This document shows, piece after piece, positions 12,276-23,600 of a stretch of DNA of 64,000 nucleotides (positions are counted from its first letter, which is position 1; each line of letters opens with the position of its first letter). The stretch comes from Terebella lapidaria (Eukaryota > Annelida > Polychaeta > Terebellida > Terebellidae). The position numbers were made by a program, and so were the translations under genes. The notes below the pieces were generated by a model. The model did not search any database. It was not told where the DNA came from and worked only from the letters and a program-made list of their open reading frames with translations. The stretch covers positions 5,580,001-5,644,000 of the forward strand of contig OX424564.1 of assembly GCA_949152475.1 (NCBI GenBank), read 5' to 3'.

Positions 12276-13120
12276 TTGGGCATAACTTGAATCTTACCCA
12301 AAGATTGTCCAATCAGAGCGCTGCATTTCCCTGCGGCGTCCATGATCATCGAAATAGACGAAAACAGCAAAATTCGCCTTGACTCGATATTGAAATTGCA
12401 CGATCTGTCGCCTTGCAATATAGGGGACACATATAACGAAGAAAAAGTATGGGAGCATATGTAGGATAAAGTGTGCGAATGTCTCCTGTCTGGCAGCCAA
12501 AGCGACACGCAGCGCCTTGGCTGCCTGCTGTCAGTGCAACAGTATCTCACTTCTCACGCTCAGCCCTGGCCTGGGCCTGGCCATGCATGCTGCATGCTCA
12601 GTCAGGCATTTGTCATTAGATAACCAGTAGATCTAACTCTGAGTTATTTATTACTGTTCAGGGCTAGCCTATTTAGTATTTAGATTCTAGATCTACCATG
12701 AAATTCGATGTTTCCAGAGTTAATCTCATGATTTTGCCTTGCACAATGAAACGTTCTCCTTTACTGGGTTGCGCATGCGCAGTCACGTTTTACAAGCGTT
12801 GCAACTGATTTAAACCGCACCAACGAATGTGTGTTTCCCCATTTGTGTGACTTGTGCATGCGTGGTTGAGTTGCATCTGCGTGCACGAGACACAAGTTTG
12901 TTTACGCAATTAACATGCGCATCGGACCTATGGGAACAGGGTAAAATATAATTTTTGCGCAGTGAATCTAGGCCGGGTCAGGAGGCAAAAACACACACGT
13001 AGATGTTTGAATCGTGGAAATCCGTCAGATAAAACTGGAGTTATGACCTCAAAAGTAGTTTCCAAGATGGCTGGACATCGCTAGAAGCTATTCTAGTGTG
13101 AAAATAGAAACTGAATAGCT
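12276..13120. other. intergenic, no gene recognised
   Basis: Mixed-composition DNA with a short repetitive GCCTGGGCCTGGCC/GCATGC patch near 12565-12600. No convincing exon, RNA gene or element end was seen. Confidence 0.4.
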
Positions 13121-13684
13121 CAATGTATGCTCTAAATAGAGTGAAACATATTTTACAGCGTAAACATTTGCTCACCTTGTACTATTCCCTAATATTTCCA
13201 TATCTTGATTACGGTATAACTCTATGGGGCGCAACGCATTCCACCTACATTAATAAGTTAGCTATTATACAAAAAAGAGCTGTACGAATAATCTGTGGGG
13301 CAAAGTACAATGAGCATACGAATCACTTGTTTAAGGGATTAGGAATATTAAAGCTAACTGATATGTATAAATTACAGATTGCAAAATACATGTACAGTAT
13401 AAAAACGAATAACATACCCACTCCTTTGATTGACTTAATTGTAACTAATTCAGGCGTTCACCATCACAATACTAGAAACATACACAACCCTCATATTAAT
13501 AATAGATGAACTACTATGGCTGCCAATACATTAAGACATAAAGGTCCGGATTTATGGTACACAATTCCAGAATTAATACGTAAAAAAAAGTCAATAAAAT
13601 CATTCAGTAATTCATATAAACATCATCTGATCAAAGGATATTAGATCAACCGAATAAATTTATCGTATCGTATCGTATCGTATT
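13110..13684 (+). mobile_element. 5'-truncated LINE copy, reverse transcriptase C-terminus and 3' tail
   Basis: An open stretch at 13123-13509 encodes the C-terminal end of a non-LTR retrotransposon ORF2, with the typical block YYSLIFPYLDYGITLWGAT and then INKLAIIQKRAVRIICGAKY. The 3' end finishes with AATAAATTTATCGT and about four CGTAT units (13663-13684), the microsatellite tail typical of Jockey/CR1-like LINEs. The copy begins abruptly at about 13110, consistent with 5' truncation during target-primed reverse transcription. It may belong to the same family as the endonuclease fragment at 6.07-7.28 kb, but the two do not overlap, so this cannot be tested here. Confidence 0.85.
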
Positions 13685-14060
13685 CAGCTTCGTTTGCAGT
13701 TACCCGGTTCCGGATAGAACTGTGGAGGGCCGCGTCATGTTTTCAGTTGGCAAGTGACATCTCGTATATTAATGAGGGGAAAATGGTAATTGTTCTCAGT
13801 ATTCGCCTTTATATTTTGATATTATGGTTTGAAACTCATACCTTTATGCATCTTGAACCAAAATACAAGTAATAATTTTGAAGTATGGATAAAATATGCA
13901 TGTTTTTCAGATGAAAATTGACCTCATATAGTCTGATAGTACGACAATCTCGTGAACTTTATTCAAATCTCGCGCGGTTTGCTCATTCAATGGGAGGCAA
14001 TGCACAACGTTTCATTGTGCCTTGCTCGGGCCCCCACTTGTGTTCATTTACCACCATGTG
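13685..14060. other. intergenic, nothing recognised
   Basis: Short stretch between the LINE tail and the TIR transposon. No feature identified. Confidence 0.4.
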
Positions 14061-14164
14061 TACCGTAAAACTTCTAATAGACGCCCGGGCGTCTATTGAT
14101 TTCAGTTACACGGTAAACCCGGCGTCTATTAGAACCCAGCGTTTATTAGAACCCGGCGCTTATT

Positions 14165-15880
14165 AAGGCATTTCAGCAGAAATGCCTTTATGGTTTTGTC
14201 AAAATTTTTGTTTTTCTTTTTTTTTTTTTTTTTTTTTTCTTTTTTTTTTTTTCTTTTTTTTTTTTTTTTCTTTTTTTTTCACTTTTTGGTTTCCGCACGA
14301 TAACTTCAGTTTGCATCGGCGTATCTTTGCCAAATTTTCACCGGTGGTCAGAAATGTTGTGTGGAAGAAGCCTATTGTTTTTGAGCCGGCTCCGGGGTCC
14401 GTGAGGTCCATGAGGATGAAATTCATGTTTTTGTTTTCCGCACGATAACTCAAAAAGTATTATGGCAATGACCGTAAAACTTTGCACGGAGGTTCATATG
14501 TCACCAGGGAAGAAGCCTATTGATTTTGAGGCCGATCCGTCAAACGACCTTTGACCTAGGGCTCGAAATAATTTTTGGTGAGTCATCCTTGAGGCTCTCA
14601 GGCATATCTCGGAAACGGTGCGTCGTAGAGCGAAACAGACGTTATTTTCGGACTCATCATCCTAGACAAACATGTCTAAGGGGTATTATGGATGACCTTT
14701 GACCTTGACCTTAAATTTTTTCGCTGAGTCGGCATTTTTCGTCTTCATCGATATCTCTGAAACGATGCGTCGTAGAGCGAATGGACGTTATTTTCGGTCT
14801 CGTCATCCTAGACAAACATGTCTAAGGGGTATTATGGATGACCTTTGACCTTGACCTTAAATTTTTTTGCTGAGTCGGCATTTTTCGTTTTCATCGATAT
14901 CTCTGAAACGGTGCGTCGTAGAGCGAACGGACTTTATTTTCGGACTCGTCGCCCTAAACAAACATGTCTTAAGGGTATTAGGGTATTAGGGATGACCTTT
15001 GACCTTGACCTTAAATTTTTTCGCTGAGTCGGCATTTTTCGTTTTCATCGATATCTCGGAAGCGGTGCGTCGTAGAGCGAAACGAACATTATTTTCGGAC
15101 TCGTCGCCCTAGACAAACATGTCTAAGAGGTATTATGGATGACTTTTGACCTTGACCTAAAATTTTTTCGCTGAGTCGGCATTTTTCGTTTTCGTCGATA
15201 TCTCGGAAACGGTGCGTCGTAGAGCGAAACGGACGTTATTTTCGGACTCGTCGCCCTAGACAAACATGTCTTAAGGGTATTATGGATGACCTTTGACCTT
15301 GACCTTAAATTTTTTCCCTGAGTCGGCATTTTTCGTTTTCGTCGATGTCTCGGAAATGGTACGTCGTACAGCGAAACGGATGTTATTTTTGGACTCGTCG
15401 CCCCAGACAAACATGTATATAGGGTATTATGGATGACCTTTGACCTTGACCTTCAATTTTTTTGCTGAGTCGGCATTTTTCGTTTTCGTCGATATCTCGG
15501 AAACGGTGCGTCGTAGAGCGAAACGGACGTTATTTTCAGACTCGTCGCCCTAGACAAACATTTCTTAGGGGTATTATGGATGACCTTTGACCTTGACTTT
15601 AAATTTTTTCGCTGAGTCGGCATTTTTCGTTTTCGTCGATATCTCGGAAATGGTGTGTCGTAGAGCGAAACGGATGTTATTTTCGGACTCGTCGCCCTAG
15701 ACAAACATGTACATAGGGTATGATGAATGACCTTTGACCTTGACCTTAAATTTTTTCGCTGAGTCGGCATTTTTCGTTTCCGTCGATATCTCGGAAACGG
15801 TCTCATTGGGAACTTATCATGTCAGCATTTTGTTTTTTTCATGCTTCACCCTGAAATGCCTCCAAGGCCTTTAGGCCTTG
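14165..15880 (+). mobile_element. family C: Helentron-like non-autonomous element with central tandem repeats
   Basis: The 5' end is a perfect hairpin, AAGGCATTTC-AGCA-GAAATGCCTT (14165-14188). The 3' side has CTGAAATGCCT (about 15851-15861), the inverted match of the 5' terminus, followed at once by a terminal hairpin AAGGCCT-TT-AGGCCTT (15864-15879). Between them lie a poly-T tract (14213-14280) and about nine 146-bp tandem units. A 5' inverted repeat, a central tandem array, a subterminal 3' inverted repeat and a 3' stem-loop are the plan described for DINE-1/HINE elements and bivalve pearl elements, which are non-autonomous Helentrons. No Rep-helicase is present. Class assignment is inference. 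Confidence 0.65.
14540..15800 (+). repeat. 146-bp tandem array with TGACCTTTGACCTTGACC motif
   Basis: About nine units, recognised by GATGACCTTTGACCTTGACC recurring near 14691, 14837, 14991, 15145, 15291, 15434, 15582 and 15727, with a more diverged first unit. Each unit continues CGCTGAGTCGGCATTTTTCG and GTCGATATCTCGGAAACGG. TGACCTTTGACCT is the complement of AGGTCAAAGGTCA, a perfect DR1 nuclear-receptor site. Spacing is about 146 bp, with one unit longer because AGGGTATT is repeated. Confidence 0.9.
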
Positions 15881-16277
15881 ACGTCTAGTTGATTTCAGTC
15901 GCTGTCTGGGCCCGGTGTTTATTGGAATCGGCGAGGCCTGTGTTACGATATGAGGAAGCGGACGACAGTTTAGATTTTAAAAGCTGGAATTTCCCGACTG
16001 GGATGCATTGACGTTGATCTAGTATCTGTTCGTTCTACAGCAGGTGCAGCGATGTATTTTATTTTTGTTTCTATGGCATCAATAACTAAGAAATATTTCT
16101 TCCCCACCAGGCCCAGGGGCCTATACTAGTATCTATACGTTGCTATGTTACACAATGTACGTAGACCCGGCGTCTATTAGAACCCGGCGTCTATTAATTT
16201 CAGTATACCTGAACCCCCGGCGTCTATTAGAACCCGGTGTTATTAGGAACCCGGCGTATATTAGTAGTTTTACGGTA

Positions 16278-17186
16278 TCTAAATTACACATTTAGGTAAT
16301 TGTTGGGAGTACATGTTCAATAGTGGAAAATTCTGTTTCTCCATGATAATCAAGGATAATGATGAGTTTATCAGTGGCACAAATGATAATCACAGATAAA
16401 AAGAACAAATGATGTGTCATAGCAACATTTTTCCATCATAACCAATTGTCATTCCAGGTCTGAACTACTAGTATAGGAAATCAGCTGGGAATGAAATTGC
16501 CTAGATTCCAAATCGAGCAACTAGAGCAAGTGAACCAAGCAACAAATCCTAGGTCTAGGATGAGGTTGTTGATACTGTTACTGGTTCTGCCATACTATAG
16601 TTTCAGTGCCACCTTGTCTTGTCTGTTACGTGTTGGAACTCTATTCGAGTATATTACACGGGAACTTAGGAACAGTTCTGTGCACATCGTCTTCGAGACT
16701 TAGTCAAAAGTGTAACACTGTACATACTGGTGTAGTTCTGTGAAATCGAGAACTGCTGTAGCAGTTCCTGAGTGGAAATCGAGCGTGCCCAATGTGTTAT
16801 ACTTTGGAGCACATGTAGGTTACAGTAGGCAATTTTAATCACAAATAAGCATGGCCAAGTCATAATGTACCGGTTAAGGCACATCATGCTATATTTACGT
16901 CAGCAAATATTTACCATTGAAGTGATATTGGCAGAAAAACTATTCGTTCCGAAACAACTACAAATATGCCTGTGCTCTCAGAAAAGTAGGTTACAGAACA
17001 AACTATGATTGATTAGATGGATAAATCATTAAAATCAAGCATATGACAGCACTAGCTGCCGCTTTTGTTTTGTTATGTGCGCTACTCAAGTTACCTCTGG
17101 TCTGACCTAGTTTACGCTCGACTGGCACGAACAATATACGAGTAAGCTGGAATCGCATTACACCTAGGGATACAAGGCACCGAGAA
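16278..17186. other. intergenic, no gene recognised
   Basis: No recognisable exon, RNA gene or transposon end. Short open frames lack domain character. Confidence 0.4.
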
Positions 17187-17650
17187 TCAGTCAGGAACAG
17201 ATACAAATTTGGTAATTGTTATGAATTACCAAAATATGACATTTTAACATCGTTTAGAAATTACACAAAAAGGAAATGGCAAATATACATGACCATTTTG
17301 TGATATTTTAACAATTACCTCTTTTGGTATCTTCAGTCCAATTTTCTTGTTCGGATGCCTGCTGTGAATTGCATGCTGTGTACGGATTGCTACAAATCTA
17401 TTGAGAGTACACCACATGATGTAAGCTCTCTTTTGTCAAGTTTGTAGCAATCCGTACACAGCATGCAATTCACAGCAGGCATCTGAACAAGAAAGTAAGA
17501 CTGGAGTTACCAAAAGAGGTAATTGTTAAAATATCACAAAATGGTCATGTATATTTGCCATTTCCTTTTTGTGTAATTTCTAAACGATGTTGAAATGTCA
17601 TATTTTGGTAATTCATAACAATTACCAAATTTGTATCTGTTCCTGACTGA
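17187..17650. repeat. long near-perfect palindrome (foldback element)
   Basis: The left arm 17187-17397 begins TCAGTCAGGAACAGATACAA and ends ACGGATTGCTACAAA. The right arm 17441-17650 is its complement with only scattered differences. The arms are about 210 bp and the spacer about 43 bp, which itself has a weak GAGAG/CTCTC stem. There is no coding capacity. The outer flanks show no clear target duplication. It is either a foldback transposon or a recent inverted duplication. Confidence 0.9.
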
Positions 17651-18349
17651 GAATGGCGGTACGCCGGTAATGTCAACAAACTCAAACTATCTCCAGCAGA
17701 AACTCACAACGAAATCTATGAGAACATGTTTGGGCATACAAGTGCAGATATATGTTTATTTTATACATCACCAATCTAAACTACTACATGCTCCTTTTCG
17801 ATCCTTTGGATCGTTCTGGATAGAAATTCGCGTACTGAAAGCAAGGCACGATCGTCTGCCTGCATGACTCGAGCGCTCCTTTTGCCGCCAAAACCGCCGC
17901 GCATATGCGCGCGCAGCTGCGCAGAAGCTTCACTTTTCTGTCCACCGCCATTTTTGCTTGGCAGCTTTGGATTTTGGTTCCCGGTGAATTCGTAGAATTT
18001 AGTCTGCAAACTAGACTTTTGCGATATATTCTTACGGAATTTCGCCTGCCACGTTCATAGACATCGTTTTGTGTCTATTTGGATAAGTATCGGTCGATAG
18101 TTTGTTACTTGCTAGATCGTCAGCGATTTGTATAGCCAGTTCACCCTATTATCGTCCATCCGTCGTACTTGATAGTGTACTTGTTGTTTACATCTATCAA
18201 TAGTTCTACGTTAATTTTCTACTGTATATATTGTGTATACGTATACTGTAGTTTATATATTCGTAGTCCTCTTAGGGTTCTTTTTTCAGCGCGGTCTCAG
18301 GTTTGCATATTTTGCCCGCCCTGTTACTGTGTGTGGTTAGTTCCCTTGT

Positions 18350-20456
18350 GTGATCATGACTTCACAATCCTCCCTTGGTACCGGTGCCATGGACGAACGT
18401 CCATGCCCGAAGTGTCTGGTCAATACCCTCCGAGGAGGGGAGAAACACAGTTTGTGTTTCGACTGTTTAGACCATGGCCCGGTATCTATGGAGGATTTGA
18501 GGTGTGATCTGTGTCGTTTCTGGCGTCCCTCTTCCTTCGTGCAGGCGACTGCAAAGTATTCCGAAGCCTCGTTGGCTCGTCGGGATGCTTTGAGGCTTGC
18601 GGAAGCTTCGGCTCCGCAAGTCCGCCAGTCGCCCATGGAGGTGGAGACTCCGCCTGTGACGGCACAGATTGCGTCCGGTGTTAGCCAGCCCCTGGGGCTA
18701 ACACAGGACATGGTCAACGCGGCTGTGCAATCTTTCTTTGCACAGTCGTTATCGTCCCTTCAGGGTCCCCTCCTGCCGGGTCTCTCTTCCCTGCTTGGAC
18801 AGGGAGTCCCGGCCGGTTCTTCGGCTGCCCCTTCGTCGCAGGGAGAGCTTGCTCCCCCTGCTGGCAAGAAGTCGAAATCTTCTAAGAAGAAGGTTTCACT
18901 TCTTGCCAAGGCGAAAGCAGCCAAGGAACCGCACTCCACCTTCGTCGTCCCTCAGTCGGGGCCGATCGAGGTGGAGGGGTCCGTCGTCTCTTCCCCGGGG
19001 CCTTCCAAGAAGAGGAAGCGTGCTTCCTCTAAGCGCCGTGGTGCTGAGACCACATCGATTTTCGATGTGGCTCAGGCTTCGTCCGACCTCTCGGTGGGTG
19101 ACGATCAGGCTTCGGGCTTCGATCGGCGGAGCATCTTGGATGGCTCATTCGGGTCCTCGGTCTCGAGGTTCGAGGGGGGAGAGTTCCCTTTTGTTTGGGG
19201 GTGAGGCTCTCGATCGTTCGTGCGATCGGGAGTCTTCACTTGGCGGTCGTGCTCCTGGTCCTCGATCAGGGCACGATCGGGCGGGTGGTGCTGGGGTCGT
19301 TCCTCAGGGCCACTCAAGTCCTGTGTACGCGGATGTAAGTCGCCGGACGGGCGCGATCGCTGAGCAGGCATTCCCTCGCCCGTCCTTTGATGTACCCTTG
19401 GGGTCATCGAGGTCTTCGATCGGACCTGTGAGGTCCAACGATCGGGGGGGTCGAGTGGAAGCTGATCAGGAGTCGTCCTCCTCGGAGGATGAGACTTCCG
19501 ATCAGGCCGGGAGTTCTAACTTCCGGTGGGCTTTGGAGTCGGTTGCAAGGCGTATGGACTTGCCGATCGATGCTCCAGGGCCCTCACGGGGAACCGGTAG
19601 GTTCGCGTCGGCGCCAGTTCGTCGGCCGATCCGGCTCCCTGTGGCTCCCGCGTTGGTCAAGTCCTTCGACAAGATCAACAAGGGAGTTACGGCTAAGAAG
19701 GATGTGGCTCGTACGGAGTCGACATTCCCGACTAGCCGTGTTCGACCTGAGTCGATCGACACCTATCGGACTGTAGAGTCCGAGGGTGGACATCAGACTT
19801 CCGTCCCGGTCGAAGACCCTAACCTTCACCTGCTTTCCCGGAAGCAGGGTACGGTCTGGTCAGCTTATGTGAAAAAGGCTCGCCTTTCTCACTGGCAGAC
19901 GCTGTCTCATCAATTGATGGGGCAGCTCTCGTTGACAGATCACCTGACCACCTTGGTTCAGGAGTTTGTGGACGAGGCGGATCTGGAGGAGGGGAGTCGC
20001 GCCAACATACATGCAGCACTCGGCGTCTTGGCCGGAGTGGTCCATGCTGCTGAGCGTGACAGTGCGCACCTGGGCGCACAATTGGATCTCACCATGCGTG
20101 ATGCCGATCTCCGTCTGCTTGACGTGTCCGCTACGGACGTCGCTGAGCTACGTGGGAGGCCGCTGTTCTCAGGCTATACCTACGCCAACCTCTCTCGATC
20201 GGATATTTCCGTCATGCGGGAACATCTCCGGGATGAGGCTATGGCCAAGGCTTTGCTTGGGAAGTCGGCGGGGTCTGGGACAGGCAAGAAGACCAAGGGT
20301 CAGAAGCCTGCCCAACCTCAGGCACCACATGCACCCGCTTCTACGCAGCCGCCCTTTCGTGGGGCGCAGCCTCCCCCTCCCCAGGGGGATGGCAAGCGCG
20401 GAGGCAAAGGGGGTGGACGCTTCAAGGGCAAAGGGAAAGCTTCTGGTAAGAAGTGA
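18350..20456 (+). CDS. DIRS-b Gag-like region (ORF1)
   Basis: The N-terminus carries three Cys pairs, CPKC, CFDC and CDLC, within about the first 65 residues, which suggests a small zinc-binding module. Lys/Ser-rich and acidic linkers follow. A helical-looking block (TVWSAYVKKARLSHW, then NIHAALGVLAGVVHAAERD) and a Gly/Lys-rich basic tail come after, consistent with nucleic-acid binding. DIRS-c has the same N-terminal cysteine layout. Assignment rests on position upstream of RT and similarity of plan between the elements. Coordinates bracket the region. Confidence 0.6.
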
Positions 20457-20599
20457 CTTGTTGCGGGAAAGCGTAGGCTCTGTGGAAGGTTCAGTTCTAT
20501 CGGAATTCGATCTTCCACAACCTGGTCCAGTCGGGGGACGCCTGGCTCAGTTCGTCCAGAACTGGAGCGATCTGGCGTCGTCAGACAATTCAGTCGTGG

Positions 20600-23500
20600 C
20601 ATGGGTGAAGTTCGGTCTCACCTTCAGATGGGAGGCTGGAAAACCACCGATCAGACCCAAAGCGTGGTTCTTCCCTGTGCCCGGCGATCGGGAAAAGTTT
20701 CAGCTTCTGCAGCACGAGGTGCAGCAGTTGCTAGAGAAACGTGCGATCGAGGTGGTCAAGGACGAGAGAGGATTCTATTCTCTCATCTTCCTAGTGCCGA
20801 AAAAGACAGGCGGGTGGCGTCCCGTTTTCGATCTGTCAAACCTCAACAAATTCCTGATCATACCCAGGTTCAAGATGGAGTCGGCGCTTTCCGTCCAGAA
20901 AGCTCTGTCCAAGGGGAAGTGGGCAGTCAGTATCGACGTCAAGGACGCGTACTTACATGTGCCAATACACCCAGCCGATCGGCGATACCTCAAGTTCGCC
21001 TTCGAAGGTTCGGTGTATCAGTTCAGGGTACTTCCTTTTGGAGTAGCCACCGCCCCTTACGTGTTCACCCGTATCGTAAGGACGATGGCAGCCAGGTTTC
21101 GATCGGTTGGAATTCAATTCCACCATTATATCGACGATTGGTTAATCATAGCCGACTCCCCGTCTCAGGCTATAGAGCAATCCGGGTTCGTCCTCAGGTT
21201 GGCGACCAGCCTCGGCTGGATCCCCAATTGGGCGAAGTCTCATCTGTCCCCGACACAGAGGTTCGAGTATGTCGGGGTAGATTACGATCTAGAGCGAGGA
21301 GTAGCTCTTCCTCCGCGGAAGAGAGTTCTCAAGGCGATTGCGGCGATGGAGGTCGCGCTGACGCAGTCGTCGATCACAGCTCGACAGTTTCTGTCCATCA
21401 TCGGTCTGTTGGCGTCGATGGAGAAACAGGTGCCGTTCGGCAGGTGCTTCCTCAGACCCATTCAATGGTGTCTAGCGTTGCAATGGCGGATCCTCACCGA
21501 TCGACTAGACCAAGTCGTATCGGTGGACGATCGTGCTCGGGAAGCAATGCATTGGTGGCGGGACCATCGGAATCTTTTCCGAGGGATGCCACTCGCGGAG
21601 TATCTGCCCGATCGGACCTTCTTCACCGATGCGTCAGAATTGGCTTGGGGAGCTCATATGGACGAGCACGAACTCTCTGCTGTGTGGAACACGAGCGAGA
21701 GGGCGTTGCACATCAATGTCCTAGAGCTGCGAGCGGTGAGACGTGCGTTCGAGATCTGGGGGCCTCAGAGTTCCCCAGGGACGAAGTGGTTGGTCTTCAC
21801 AGACAACAGCACAGTAGTGGCGCACATAAACAAACAAGGTGGAACTCGGTCGAGTCAGCTTTGTTTGGAGGCCGAGTGTCTGATCAGGTTTGCCTTCAAG
21901 TACCGTCTGTTTATCAGGGCGAGGCACCTGCCGGGTCACAGGAATGTCCTAGCGGACGCTCTGTCGAGACCGGACAAGATCATAGGCACGGAGTGGAGTC
22001 TGCATCCGGGGGTGTTTCGGCGCGTTTGTCAGGCGTTCGGGACACCGAACATAGACCTGTTCGCAACCTCTCGGAATCACAAGCTCCCGGTCTACTTCTC
22101 ACCTCTGCCAGAGAGCGAGGCACTGGCTGTGGACGCGATGTCTCAGTCGTGGGACGGGATGTTCGGGTATGCGTACCCGCCAACTCGGTTCCTAACAGAA
22201 GTGCTGCACAAAGTAGCCAGGTGGGCGACGATCAGGCTTCGGGCTTCGATCGGCGGAGCCAGGTTTCGATCGGTTGGAATTCAATTCCACCATTATATCG
22301 ACGATTGGTTAATCATAGCCGACTCCCCGTCTCAGGCTATAGAGCAATCCGGGTTCGTCCTCAGGTTGGCGACCAGCCTCGGCTGGATCCCCAATTGGGC
22401 GAAGTCTCATCTGTCCCCGACACAGAGGTTCGAGTATGTCGGGGTAGATTACGATCTAGAGCGAGGAGTAGCTCTTCCTCCGCGGAAGAGAGTTCTCAAG
22501 GCGATTGCGGCGATGGAGGTCGCGCTGACGCAGTCGTCGATCACAGCTCGACAGTTTCTGTCCATCATCGGTCTGTTGGCGTCGATGGAGAAACAGGTGC
22601 CGTTCGGCAGGTGCTTCCTCAGACCCATTCAATGGTGTCTAGCGTTGCAATGGCGGATCCTCACCGATCGACTAGACCAAGTCGTATCGGTGGACGATCG
22701 TGCTCGGGAAGCAATGCATTGGTGGCGGGACCATCGGAATCTTTTCCGAGGGATGCCACTCGCGGAGTATCTGCCCGATCGGACCTTCTTCACCGATGCG
22801 TCAGAATTGGCTTGGGGAGCTCATATGGACGAGCACGAACTCTCTGCTGTGTGGAACACGAGCGAGAGGGCGTTGCACATCAATGTCCTAGAGCTGCGAG
22901 CGGTGAGACGTGCGTTCGAGATCTGGGGGCCTCAGAGTTCCCCAGGGACGAAGTGGTTGGTCTTCACAGACAACAGCACAGTAGTGGCGCACATAAACAA
23001 ACAAGGTGGAACTCGGTCGAGTCAGCTTTGTTTGGAGGCCGAGTGTCTGATCAGGTTTGCCTTCAAGTACCGTCTGTTTATCAGGGCGAGGCACCTGCCG
23101 GGTCACAGGAATGTCCTAGCAGACGCTCTGTCGAGACCGGACAAGATCATAGGCACGGAGTGGAGTCTGCATCCGGGGGTGTTTCGGCGCGTTTGTCAGG
23201 CGTTCGGGACACCGAACATAGACCTGTTCGCAACCTCTCGGAATCACAAGCTCCCGGTCTACTTCTCACCTCTGCCAGAGAGCGAGGCACTGGCTGTGGA
23301 CGCGATGTCTCAGTCGTGGGACGGGATGTTCGGGTATGCGTACCCGCCAACTCGGTTCCTAACAGAAGTGCTGCACAAAGTAGCCAGGTCTCAGTGCGAG
23401 ATTCTGTTGGTGGCGCCATGCTGGCCGATGCAGGCGTGGTTCCCCCTGCTACTGTCCCTCCTGATCGATGTACCACGGGTTCTCCCGATCGAGGACAGGT

Positions 23501-23600
23501 TGCTGAAGCAACCGGGGCGGGATATATTTCACGATTCCGTCCACGTGCTCAAATTACACGTCTGGAGGCTATCGAGCGATCCTTCCAGGAGGCAGGATTT
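20600..23600 (+). CDS. DIRS-b reverse transcriptase and RNase H region
   Basis: RT motifs are VFDLSNLNKF, SIDVKDAYLHVP, VLPFGVATAPYVF and the catalytic HYIDDWL. RNase H motifs are FTDASELAWGAH, FTDNSTVVAHINKQGG and ARHLPGHRNVLADALSR, followed by IDLFATSRNHKLP. Part of this region is present twice as a direct repeat, which is why it is longer than in DIRS-a and DIRS-c. Coordinates bracket the domains. Confidence 0.85.

Larger units (their letters stand above)
14063..16275. mobile_element. non-autonomous TIR DNA transposon with TA target duplication
   Basis: The left end reads CCGTAAAACTTCTAATAGAC. The right end is its complement (GTCTATTAG-type repeats, then AGTTTTACGG) with TA at each outer side (14061-14062 and 16276-16277). 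Both ends carry subterminal tandem copies of a 16-17-bp motif, about CCCGGCGTCTATTAGAA, three to five copies per end. No transposase frame is present. A separate hairpin-ended element (14165-15880) is inserted in its left part. Tc1/mariner-type TA targeting is the simplest reading. Confidence 0.7.

Noticed and set aside
14199-14453. Lys-rich minus-strand frame
   Set aside because: Made by the poly-T tract of the family C element.
15123-15806. Arg/Lys-rich repeated minus-strand frames (SRATSPKITSVSLYD)
   Set aside because: Products of the 146-bp tandem unit of family C, not a repeat protein.
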